This document shows, piece by piece, positions 1-10,449 of a DNA stretch of 64,000 bases. The DNA comes from Carya illinoinensis (lineage: Eukaryota; Streptophyta; Magnoliopsida; Fagales; Juglandaceae). A program made the translations under genes and the position numbers. The DNA lies in contig NC_056766.1 of NCBI RefSeq assembly GCF_018687715.1, positions 45,672,933 through 45,736,932 of the forward strand, given 5' to 3'. How positions within the stretch are numbered: the first letter of the stretch is position 1; the number at the start of each line of letters is the position of its first letter. The notes beneath the pieces are model-generated. The model made no database searches. It was not told the origin of the DNA and saw only the letters and a program-made list of their open reading frames with translations.

Positions 1-2200
1 GTAAATCTAACAGACCAAATTCTAATAGCTACGGCGGTGCTATCTGTTCTATATGGGCGGATAGCCACCCCTCTTGCAATCTATCTCTGTCCAAAATTAC
101 AAAAGAATAATAAGATGATTATTTTCCATTTATAAATAAAATAAACTTGACGGACAAAGAAGCAAACTGGATCAACGTAATTTGTTTTATTAAACAAAAC
201 AAAAAGATATAAACAAAATGTTCAAAATTAGTTTTGGAGATTAGAAATTAATAAGAAGCAAAGCAAACTTTTTCATTTTTCAAGATTTTCAAATCCAACA
301 ATCATATATATAACCAAAATTGGAAAAGAATATAAAGAAATTAAGAAATCCATTTCCTCCGCCTCCAATCACATATGTTTGCCCCGAAATCCCAAAGAAG
401 CTACTCGCGAAATGCAAAGCAAGGCATCAGAAATATTGCAAATCCCAAAGAAGCTACTCGTGAAAGCTTCTCGGTAACTTCCTAATTTTTTTTTTCTCGG
501 CTTGGTAACTTCTTAATGAGTTTTGCTACATATAAATAAAGTCGCATACTAATTTACGTATTAATATTGATTCATTCATACATAAAATTTAAATTAACAC
601 TATTTTTAATAAAATTAACTTTTTGACCAATCACATCAAATTGGTGCGTAAATTAATGCACAATTATACTTGCAACTATATTTTTTCCTTCCTAATTACT
701 GTAGAATGCTTATTAACGAGGCCATTGCCGCGTTGGTTTATTACAATAAATAGGATAAAAATTGGTAGAAACAATCTGATCAGAAACTTGTATGCAATTT
801 ATCGGCAGTGGGCTTTTCTTTGAAGTGAAGCAATACATTATATACCCTAACACCAACTTTATGTTTTACCATTAAGCTTTTTTTCTTTATTTTCTGGTTT
901 TTGAATTTAGATTAAAAAATCTCATAACGTAACTTTCTTGCATAATTTAGATAAAAAAAAAAAAATCAATTAACGAACGTAATATTATAATTTTGATGAA
1001 AATAAATTTAATTTTTGATTGCACTCTCCATCAAATCATACCAATTTGTAATATATCACACTTAAGTACTAAAAAAAAAGGGGGGCTCGTTCTTTTTTTG
1101 AAACTCAAAGACCAAAAAAAGCCTTTAACTTTTATAAAATTAAATCAAAAAATTAAGTTTAAAAAAAAAAACAATATTCACTTCCTTAATATATTTTTTT
1201 TAAAATACAGTAAATTGGGATATCGTAGCCCGAATACCTACGAATGAGTCAAATGTTTTTTTTTTCTATTATTCTTTTATATTTTTAAATATTTTTTAAA
1301 AAATAGAAAATTCAAAATATTATTAAAAAAATATTCCTTAAGTAAAAAAATAAAATTAAAAACTCTTTGGTCCCGAAGCATTTCTTCAAAAAAAAAAAAA
1401 AAAAAAAAATGGTAAGCATGATCTGTCTATTCCATCGGTCAAAAAACATTTCCCCGGGAAGCCCCACGGCCCACAGAGCACGCGGTCAGCAAAAGTAGGC
1501 AAAAAGAGGACGATGCTACGCTCCTTTTGATAAAGGTTAGGTTGGTTGTCGCAATATTCCATAAATATTTGACACCATTAAATTAAAACAATATGACCAT
1601 TTTTTTTAATGATTAAGTAATTAATTTTAAATTATATTATGATTTTTTTAAAAAAAATATTTAAAAGTGTTTAAAAAATATATATAAAAAAAAATATCAA
1701 AATAAAAACTATAAAAATATTTAAAAGTGTATAAAAACTATATATATACATAATTTATAAAATATAAATTGTAATATATATAAGTTACCAGCCCAATAAT
1801 CCAAAGCTGCATTGGCGTACTTATTAAGCTTTCTCAAGTAGTTAGGATGTTGCCAAGAAGTTACCATTTTTAATAGCTGAGACAGTGAACAGCCTGTATT
1901 ATTCTCACCCCCTTTTAAGGAAGTTGCTGAGAAACTTCAATTTTTCAATGAATGCGTGTGACCAGTCTTTGACTTCATTATATTTTCTAAAGGAAAGGAA
2001 GTCGCCAAGAAATTATATCCAACGAGTGTGCTTGACTAAAAACTAAAGAAATCGTATATATATAGATATATATATTCTTTTTTCTTTAATAGAATTAAGT
2101 TTAAAAATTAAAAAAACATTTTAAGATGTGTTTAATTTTTTAAAATTAAAATAGGTTTAATCTTTTTATAAAAAATTAAAAAGTTAATAAATACAAAAAT
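1..2200. other. AT-rich intergenic region, no gene recognised
   Basis: Very AT-rich sequence with many A and T runs; the short open frames look random and none matches a family I know. A direct repeat of about 26 bp occurs at 387-412 and 440-465 with one mismatch (shared core AATCCCAAAGAAGCTACTCG). Near 1,845-2,030 lie several variants of a GGAAGTTGCC-AGAA motif and a W-box-like TTTGACTTC; a similar GGAAGTTGCC-AGAAGTTACCAT stretch precedes the second TNL near 32,872, so part of a shared NLR promoter may survive here. An AT dinucleotide run is at about 2,045-2,070. Confidence 0.6.
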
Positions 2201-2232
2201 TTGTATTCATTAATATTTTTTCATATATATAG

Positions 2233-5200
2233 GAACGAGTCTGAATTTATTCAAAAAATCGTTCAAGACATCTCAAAAATACTACAACATTCATATTTAC
2301 ATGTTGCAAAGTATCCAGTTGGACTAAGGTACTCCCAGGTACAGAATATCGTGAATTTGTATTTAAGTGTTGGGAGAAATGACGTACGAATGGTAGGGAT
2401 CTTAGGAGCTCCTGGTATTGGTAAGACAACTCTAGCCAAAGCAATTTATAACTCGATTGCTTTTAAATTTGACGCTAGTTGTTTTCTTGGAAATATTAGT
2501 GACACTTCAAGTCAAGCATATGGTTTGGTCCAACTGCAAGAGACCCTTCTCTCTAAGATCTTGGGAGACTGTAGAAGTTTAAAGGTTGACAATATTTCTA
2601 CAGGAATCAATATGATAAAGCATAGGCTTCGTTCTACAAAAGTTCTTCTTATTCTTGATGATGTTGACCATTTGACCCAATTAGAAACATTAGCCAGAGG
2701 TCACGATTGGTTTGCTAAAGGAAGTAGAATCATCATCACAACAAGAGATGAGCGCTTGCTGACTACTCATGGAGTTGATTCAACATACAAGATGACGGGA
2801 ATGACTCGAGATGATGCTTTTAAACTATTTTGCATTCATGCTTTCAAAAGAGAGAAACCAGTTGAAGGTTATGGAAATTTTGTAGAACAAATCTTAAATT
2901 ATGCTGGGAGCCTTCCACTAGTTTTAACGGTGCTTGGTTCAGATTTATATGGTAGAACTAAAAAAGAGTGGGAAAGTGCATTGAATCAGTACAGGGAAAT
3001 CCTTCACCAGGATATTCAAGAAATACTTCAAACAAGTTATGAGAGATTAAGTGGTAATGAAAAGAATATTTTTCTTGATATTGCATGTTTTTTCATTGGA
3101 GACATGTTTGATGATGTCGTTGAGATGCTTGATAGTTTTGGTTTTTACCCGAACGTTTGGATCCCAAGACTTATGGAGAAGTGTCTTATTTCCAAGTTCA
3201 ACAAAAGATTGCAAATGCATGACTTGTTACGAGATATGGGTAGAGAAGTTGTTCGATGAAAATCACCAAATATTCCCAGAGAGCGTAGTAGACTGTTCAT
3301 TCCTGATGAAGTTCGCGCTGTACCTGAGGACGATACAGTGAGTTAGATCTCTTTTATTAAACACTGTTTCATTGGCACATGTGACATATACTTGTGTGTA
3401 TGTGCATATATGTGAATAAATGAATAATTTATTTTTTGATTTCGTTGGCACACTCAAAAATTGTCTTACTATATAGGGAAGGATCAACGTTGAAGCAATA
3501 CTGGTGGATTTGCCTGAAGGTGATGACATTATCCACTTGAGTCCGAGGGCCTTTGAAAATATGAGAAGACTCAGATTCTTTAGAGTCTGCAATGCACACT
3601 TTTTTGGAGATCAACTTGAGTCACTACCTGATGAAATAAGAGTGATTGATTGGCCCGAATGTCCTTTGCAATATCTGCCACCTAAATTTCGTGGAAACAA
3701 ACTCGTTGTTTTACGAATGCCCGATAGTCTCATCCAACCGATTCGCTTCGAATTTAAGGTAAAATTATTATTATTTTGAATATTTCATTTTTTAAACTTA
3801 ATTTGATGTTCTTTTTTTTTTTTTTTTTAACAGAAACTTACGATTATGGATTTTTCAGATTGTCAATTATTAATGGAAAGCCCGGATATTTCAAGCTGCC
3901 CAAATTTGAAGGAAATGCATCTTAATTATTGTAGAAATCTAGTTGAGGTTCATGATTTGGTTGCATTCCATGATAAGCTTTCTAAATTGAGTCTCGATGG
4001 ATGTTCCAACCTAAAGATCTTTCCAAAGAGACTCCAGTTGAGATCTCTGCATTTCCTTTCACTTTATGGTTGCTCAAGCCTTCAAAACTTTCCTGAAATT
4101 AGATGTCAAATACAATCTTTTGAAAAAAAGTCCGTTTGGTTGTTAGACTTAATTGGAATGAAGTCAGTTCAATCTAATTTTAATTTAAGTCTAAATATAA
4201 ATACTCAACTCGCAAATTAGTATACTCAATTCAATTCATATATCATTTACGTGTGGGACCCACAATATTTTTCAAATTAATGCCTTATTATGAGTTGGAT
4301 ACAAAACCATTTTCAACTTCTTCATGACGTTGTGATAGAGGTTTCAAGCCAAAATCTCAAATATATGGGAGGAGTTTAAAAGTGCGACACAAATACTACG
4401 TAAAGACGTAGTGCATGGGACTGGCATGCATGCATGTATGGACTGGGTCATAGCAGTTGGAGAAATTTATGCTTAATGTTATCTTTCTGTTGCACTTTAT
4501 TTCAGTAGTACGTGGAGTCAATTTCTATTATTTCAATTGTTGGGCGTCGGTTACTGGTAGTGGCCTTAGGTTGTTCCTTTGTTTTCGGCATTCTCTGTTT
4601 TCAGTATTATGAACATGGTTTAATATTTAAGTAGCCGTTGGTTATCAATGAAGGGGTACAAAAATTATTCCAGAAAACTGTGGTACAGTCTCACCCAAAG
4701 AGAATATTTTCGTGAAGTTCTAATTTACGTTTATGTGGGACCTATCACTTTAAACTCATCTTAACATATAAATACATCTAAACTCATTTTAGATGGACGC
4801 TACACAATTCATTCCACCAACTCAACTTACTATTATTTATAAAAAATTCAGCTTAGCTCAACTCTGCTCAATATCCAAACGCAGCCTTAAGGGTCATCAA
4901 CTTAAAAGGGAACAACAATAGAAGAACTGCGCGCCTTCCTCCCTTAGGCACGTCACTGGGCTAGTACATTTAATACTAGAAGCCTGCGTAAACCTTAAGC
5001 ATCTACCAAGTTGCCTTCTTCAATGGAAATCTCTAAGGTGGCTTGTACTCGATGATTGCCCAAATATTGTAAATTTTGGGATGGAGACCGTACATAATGG
5101 ACAATCCTCTCCATATATAGTGTCTACGAGGGAAAATGAAGCTTCGAGTACAGAATCATTCCCAATGCCACCTCCAACAAATTTAGCCATTTCTCTTCTT

Positions 5201-6234
5201 CAAGATTCTTCCTCATTAAGGTTTCCGTCGTTGTATCAATTGGATCTTGCAAACTCTGGCCTAACAAAATCGAATTTCTTTGGGCCATTTCATTGCTTTC
5301 CAAATGTGGAACATTTAGATCTATCACACAGTGATATCGTAAGCATTCCTGCAAGTATCGAAAGTACATTTGTTAGATTGAGGAATCTTATATTGAATGA
5401 TTGCAAGAAACTTCAAGAAATTATAGAGTTTCCAACGAATCTACAAGTGGTAGATGCTAGGGGATGCAGATCACTGAAAAGTTTACCAAAAATATCAAAA
5501 GTATTTCCTTTCCCACGGCTATATTCGATTGACTTATCCAGATGCTATAAAGTAAATATGAGGAATTATATGCCAAACCCTTCATGGAATCGAGTAAGTC
5601 TCTATTTCTCTTTTTCTAAAATTATACTCGTTTTGTGTGCCTAATCGGTTTATATATATGAATGTAGTTGAAATTTAATGATATATTCATCAAACAGGCT
5701 AACATGATATTTCCGGGAAATAAGATTCCAAAGTGGTTCAGTTATCGCGAGGAGAGTACTACTTCAAAAAGTCGTTCCTGTGAGTTAGTTATTGAAGGGC
5801 CCTCTCTATGTTATGATGACATCATAGGAATTGCTTTTTGTGCTGTTATTAAAACCTTTAGAAATGCTCTAATATGGGCTGAGATGCCTATAGAAGAAGT
5901 TGTTACTCAAGAAGTACATCTTGGTAAAATGGGTTCAGATCATGTATGCTTGTGGTACTCCCCCACATATCTTAAGCGACAATTGGCTGCAGTGGCCTAC
6001 CATTGGAGGATTATATTTAAAAGTGCTCCAAATTCAGTGAACTTCAAACGTTGCGGAGTTCGTCTGTTAAGCAAAAGCTATGAACGGTACGTGAAAGATC
6101 GTGGAGGTGTGCCCCATCATGCAAATGTTGGTTTCCATTTGGATGCACCCAGTAAAGATTTTCAAAATTTAGCAAATCCGATGGATGGAAGTCGACTTTC
6201 GCAGAGGCGTCTTGTTGATCGATTACGCTTATGA
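2233..6234 (+). pseudogene. TNL disease-resistance gene relic lacking the TIR exon (NBS-LRR-C-JID)
   Basis: Member of the plant TIR-NBS-LRR immune receptor family. Exons: 2233-3337 (NBS), 3477-3758, 3834 to about 4130 (LRR), about 4892-5593 (LRR), 5668-6234 (C-terminal jelly-roll/C-JID type). The NBS exon keeps the P-loop GAPGIGKTT, kinase-2 LLILDDVD, RNBS-B GSRIIITTRDERLL, FLDIACFF and MHD motif QMHDLLRDMG. The AG at 2231-2232 matches the acceptor joining TIR to NBS in the copy at 33 kb, yet no TIR exon lies upstream. Lesions: TGA at 3257-3259 where the paralogue reads CAA, with the frame open again to the donor at 3338; an insertion of about 760 bp at 4131-4890; a 4-bp CGCG insertion at 4930-4933 that shifts the frame inside an LRR (EELPSSLRH context). 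Starting at an internal Met would give only a truncated NBS protein. Non-functional as a full receptor; high confidence in family, good confidence in decay. Confidence 0.88.
4131..4890. mobile_element. MITE-like insertion inside the first TNL's LRR exon
   Basis: The LRR reading frame (FPEIRCQIQSFEKK) stops making sense at about 4,130 and resumes at about 4,893 with HQLKGTTIEEL, so the intervening DNA is an insertion. Its ends are related when one is reversed: CCGTTTGGTTGTT at the left, GCGTTTGGATATT read inward from the right. AAG sits next to both ends (4128-4130, 4889-4891), a possible 3-bp target duplication. The end sequence resembles the MITEs at 32,122 and 61,110. The centre has no coding capacity. 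Confidence 0.55.
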
Positions 6235-6690
6235 CGATGATGATCGATCGTAACATTGAATATCCAACTTGTACTCACAATAAAGGAGGCCTTCTTCAGC
6301 CTTGGACGTCAAATCTTTTCTGGGATCTGAAATCCATTTTGTTTGACTTCAAGTTTTTTTTCAAGTGCATGGATGAGCTAGCAGTTATGTAATGTAGTCA
6401 TTTTATTTTGTATTTAACTTGAGCTTCATATGAATGAAAATAGAATGATCTAGTATTCTTAGTGTTTAGCGGCTCCTTGACTTGCCGATACAACTATTTT
6501 GTGATCAATACATGGAGAGGGCTTTTCTATTTACTTGAAGAAAAAGAACTACAAAACAAAACTCGAAGGCAGCTTCCAAAAACTGGGAGAAAACGCAATT
6601 TACCTTCCTATCTCCCTCAGCATCCATGGCTTCATGCCTTAGAGATGAGATTCAAAGCGAATCTGCCTAATTCCATAAACCTGGCTGTGT
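6235..6690 (+). repeat. TNL 3' module, copy 1 (3'UTR and downstream flank)
   Basis: Downstream sequence of the first TNL that recurs after the second TNL. Shared landmarks are an AAAGGAGGCCTTCTTCA stretch (6282), a GAGCTAGCAGTTATGT stretch (6376), and ACATGGAGAGGG followed by an AAAACTCGAAGGCAG stretch (6508-6575). Matching blocks occur at about 35,835-36,185 and, in part, at 36,435-36,690. This shows the TNL loci are tandem duplicates that extend past the coding region. The short frame at 6462-6779 is part of this flank and is not called a gene. Confidence 0.7.
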
Positions 6691-6889
6691 ATTGTTTGAC
6701 CGTCATACCTCATTGGATCAAGTTCGCAAACTCCCTCTCCTTCTGCAGCTTCATGATGGCAAGAAACGGCCTCCATTGATCCCAGCTCTATGATTAGCAG
6801 TTGAGTCCCACTATATCGTAGCCCCTACTTGTAGTAAATATCCCTTGTACAACACCTTTTGGTCCTTCGTGCACCCATAAATTTCGAAC

Positions 6890-7450
6890 TTTCGCTTGAG
6901 ATCTATAATCCACTTTTCCGCCCTCATTCGTCCTTCGCTTGTGTTACCTGAGTACCGATACTGTAAGAGCCAGCCCAGTGACCCTAGAAACGGTGTCGTT
7001 CAGGTAAGGCTAAAAGCTTTCTGCCTTCTCCCTTCCTTCCCCGACAGTTTATTTTCCCCTCTCTGTTTTTCAGTTTTTGGTTTTCGCATTTCATTTTCTC
7101 ATCTCCTCTTTCTCTCTACTGCATCCCTATATTGTTTTTCCCCTCATATTTCTTCAGATTTTTCCCTCTCATCAGACTCTCTTTCCCTCCCGTGCCCTTC
7201 CTTTCTTTTTTTCCTTTCCCTTGTGTTCTTGCTGCGATTTTATTGGAAGCTTTTAAATCTTGGTTCGTCTTCTTCTCCACACGCCGGTAGGCCTTCTCAT
7301 TCTCTGTTTCACACACAACGCTCACTTCAGTTTTTATTTCTTCCACTCACAAATTTCACTCATCCCAGATCGAAACTGCACTCTGTTGTTTGCTCTTCGC
7401 CGTGCCCTTCCACATTCAAGAAATTGTAGACTCAGTCCACACGGGTAAGA
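6890..7450 (+). other. Pyrimidine-rich block, possible orphan promoter/5' leader exon
   Basis: About 550 bp of CT-rich, CpG-bearing sequence unlike its AT-rich surroundings. It ends in a good splice donor (ACACGG|GTAAGA at about 7444) followed by a T tract of about 29 bp. This is what a plant 5' leader exon looks like. No coding exon can be assigned downstream, where three retroelements now sit; the frame at 6896-7429 is low-complexity and probably not a protein. It could be a displaced 5' end or chance composition. Confidence 0.3.
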
Positions 7451-7464
7451 CCCTCTCTCAGTTC

Positions 7465-7497
<33 letters not shown>

Positions 7498-7776
7498 CTT
7501 CTTCTTCTTATTAATTAGTTATTTTGAGTTGTACGGTATTTTCTTTTGTTTTGTTTAATTGAAAATATTGCAGATTGTGTTGGGTTTTGAGAGTAGAAAT
7601 TATGGTAAATTCTTGGTTGGATGGAAACGTGGTTAGTGTATGGTTGATGTGGTGGTTGCATGGAATTTTTTTAAAAGATTGTTTTTGTGTAAGATTTTTT
7701 ATAGATGACGTTGAATTCTTCAAATCTGTTGAGGAAGGACATTAACGACATTTGAATTTTGAACAGATACTAACTT

Positions 7777-8174
7777 TGTTGATTTTTGTGTCTTTTTGTA
7801 GTCCCACACCGGTGGGAAATAAGAAAGAAGCAAATGTTTGAGGTTATAAATAAGAGGCTTAGCCTCTTAGTTTAAGTGCACCAGTTGAAAGCTTATCTAT
7901 TAACTTTTGACTTTAGTTAAATTCCTCTATTAACCTTTTGTAAAAGGAGAAGAGGTGTAAAGTTAAAGTTTTACTAGTGGGGTAGCTTTGTGGGTGTGGT
8001 GAGGAGAAAAATTATGTGATTGTAACAATTTTTTACATAGTGAATTTTCTTCTCTAGGTCTGATGGTTTTTCTCCTGTTTTGGAGTTTCCACGTAAATTT
8101 TTTGTGTTGTTATTATTTCTCTATTTTTCTTATTATTCCTAGGGGGTGAATTTGGGAGATCTAAATTTCTAACA
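7777..8174 (+). repeat. 5' LTR of the gag-only element
   Basis: 398 bp, TG to CA. It contains GGTTATAAATAAGAGGC, a TATA-box-like site near 7835-7850. It is nearly identical to the copy at 9558-9969, which carries a short extra segment (about 9919-9936) near its end and a few substitutions. Confidence 0.88.
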
Positions 8175-8364
8175 ATTGGTATCAGAGCCACTAGGTTCTT
8201 TTTGTGGGGTGAAACTTTGGTGTGGTAGTGTGGATACGTACAGTCTAAGGAGGTTCTGTCTAGGAGATTGAAAATTTTAAGTGTGTCCATTGTGCCCCTC
8301 CAATCTTTCCTGGGAACTGATTTAATGAGGTACTATTTATTTCTACAGTAAATTCATCAAAACA

Positions 8365-9216
8365 ATGTCAGGAAGTAGGCCTTCAAATCTTGTAAAATTT
8401 GAGGTGGAGAAATTTGATGGGAGAATCAATTTTAGCTTGTGGCAAATACAAGTCAAGGATGTCTTGATTCAATCAGGATTACACAAGGCATTGAAGGGCA
8501 GACCAACACCTGAAGTCAGCACTGGTACTAGTGTGATTAGTGAAAGGAGCAGATCTAAAATAAGCGATGAAGATTGGGAGGATCTGGATTTGAGAACAGC
8601 AAGTGCGATACGTCTGTGCCTGACCAAAAATGTTCTTGCAAATGTGCATGGAATATCTATGGCAAAAGAACTCTGAGAAAAACTTGAAGAGTTGTATCAG
8701 ATGAAGGGCGTCTCAAATCGTGTGTACCTGAAGGAGCAATTTCATACACTGCGGATGAGTGAAGGTACAATTATTTCAGATCATTTAAGTGTTCTCAATG
8801 GCATTGTCGCTGAGTTAGAAGCTATTGGAGTTAAAATTGATGATGAGGATCAAGCCTTGAGACTCATCTGGTCTCTTCCACCTTCCTATGAGCACATGAA
8901 ACCTATTTTGATACATGAGAAGGAGAAAATAATTTTTTTAGAAGTTACCAGTAAAATCTTTTCTGAAAAGAGAATACTAAGTAGTGGAAGTAATGTTCCA
9001 CTTGAGAACTTAGTGATGGTAGCAGCTGGAAATGGGAAGATGAAGAACTCCATGAAGAAGAAAGTAGTCTGCTGGGAGTGTGGACAATCTGGGCACGTCA
9101 AGAAAAATTGTCCAAGAGCTGGAGCAGATTCGGCAAGTGGCTCCAAGTCAGTAAATGGAGATACTGATATTGATGCTAATATTGTATCTCTCTCCATAGA
9201 AGATTTTGATCTTTAA
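8365..9216 (+). pseudogene. Copia gag polyprotein, interrupted by one stop
   Basis: The frame starts MSGSRPSNLVKFEVEKFDG, typical of Copia Gag (UBN2-like) with the FDG-x-W-x-Q region, runs to a TGA at 8674-8676, then continues in the same frame (EELYQMKGVSNRVYLKEQF) to a CCHC zinc knuckle CWECGQSGHVKKNC (about 9070-9110) and ends at 9216. The stop sits in the expected EKLEELY region (CTC TGA GAA). After the gag stop a short remnant reading MIDSGSTN (about 9270) recalls a protease active site, but no pol follows. Confidence 0.85.
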
Positions 9217-9557
9217 AAAGAAACATGTACATCCTCATGGCATGCCGCTAATTCCCAAAGTTACCATGATAGATAGCGGGTCCACAAATTTGCACACAGG
9301 CATTGGTTTGGCATTGATGCAGGGTGTGTGGTGGAGATTTATGTCAATGGCTGATGAACTTCCAGGAAAGCTAAACGTGTAAGTTATACTATAATTTTCA
9401 GCAAAGTTGTTTTCGACATGGGCCGAAGTGAAATGTTTGGAATTGGTTTATTCTAAGTGGATATGCTTTTATGGTGAAGCATGATAGCAGAAGCTATGAA
9501 GATCTTCATTGAGGTGAAGTTTAGCTATGGGACCAGTCAAAGTCACAAGGTGGAGAT

Positions 9558-9969
9558 TGTTGATTTTTGTGTCTTTTTGTAGTCCCACACCGGTGGAAAA
9601 TAAGAAAGAAGCAAATGTTTGAGGTTATAAATAAGAGGCTTAGCCTCTTAGTTTAAGTGCACCAGTTGAAAGCTTATTTATTAACTTTTGACTTTAGTTA
9701 AATTCCTCTATTAACCTTTTGTAAAAGGAGAAGAGGTGTAAAATTAAAGTTTTACTAGTGGGGTAGCTTTGTGGGTGTGGTGAGGAGAAAAATTATGTGA
9801 TTGTAACAATTTTTCACATAGTGAATTTTCTTCTCTGGGTCTAGTGGTTTTTCTTCTGTTTTGGAGTTTCCACGTAAATTTCTTGTGTTATTATTTCTCT
9901 ATTTTTCTTATTATTCCTGCAAAGGGTAGATCTTAGGGGGGTGAATTTGGGAGGTCCAAATTTCCAACA
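9558..9969 (+). repeat. 3' LTR of the gag-only element
   Basis: 412 bp direct repeat of 7777-8174, followed directly by the target duplication AACTT (9970-9974). The length difference is mainly an insertion around GCAAAGGGTAGATCTTA. Confidence 0.88.
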
Positions 9970-9974
9970 AACTT

Positions 9975-10293
9975 TACTAACGTATAGTATTTTTTTAAAT
10001 AAAAAAGTTGGCTGCCTTTATTCTTATTAATTCCCTATTGCCGTTTTACGTAACATGTCTCCTTTCCATTGTGGAGTTTTTTCTTTCGGTATGAAATAGA
10101 GAAAAATCAGTAGAAAGTAAAAGTGTGAACTAGATAATCTTGAGAGTAATTTTTCTAGACAAAATAGAGGTGGTCTTTTGGTGGAGCTTTGGGTTCAATC
10201 ATTTGTGTAGAGTTGGTTCGAGTTATACGACGATCAGTTGGACTGTTGTATCCTGGAGAAGATAAGTCAAGAGGAGGTCTGATATGGCGCTCG
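9975..10293. other. Unassigned sequence between two retroelements
   Basis: About 320 bp of host sequence between the gag-only element and the LINE. Its right end continues logically at 22,338 once the LINE is removed, giving one unbroken stretch. I recognise no gene in it. Confidence 0.5.
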
Positions 10294-10449
10294 AGCAGAA
10301 GTTCATACTTTTTTTTTTCTTTTTTTCCTAAGAGTCAGGGCTCATGTTCATGAGAAGCCCCTATCCTGAGTTTTATTAAAAGAAAACCCCACGTATGGTG
10401 GAGGAACACCGTGGTTACAAAAAATCTCTAAAAAAAACAAGACCTCATT

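Larger units (their letters stand above)
7777..9969 (+). mobile_element. Non-autonomous gag-only Copia retrotransposon (TR-GAG type), complete with LTRs
   Basis: Two LTRs (7777-8174 and 9558-9969) flank a short interior. Both start TGTTGATTTTTG and end in AACA. A 5-bp target duplication AACTT lies at 7772-7776 and 9970-9974. A primer-binding site TGGTATCAGAGCC (initiator Met tRNA) starts at 8177, and a purine-rich AAGGTGGAGAT precedes the 3' LTR. The only coding sequence is gag; no integrase, reverse transcriptase or RNase H is present, so mobility would need proteins from another element. Confidence 0.88.
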
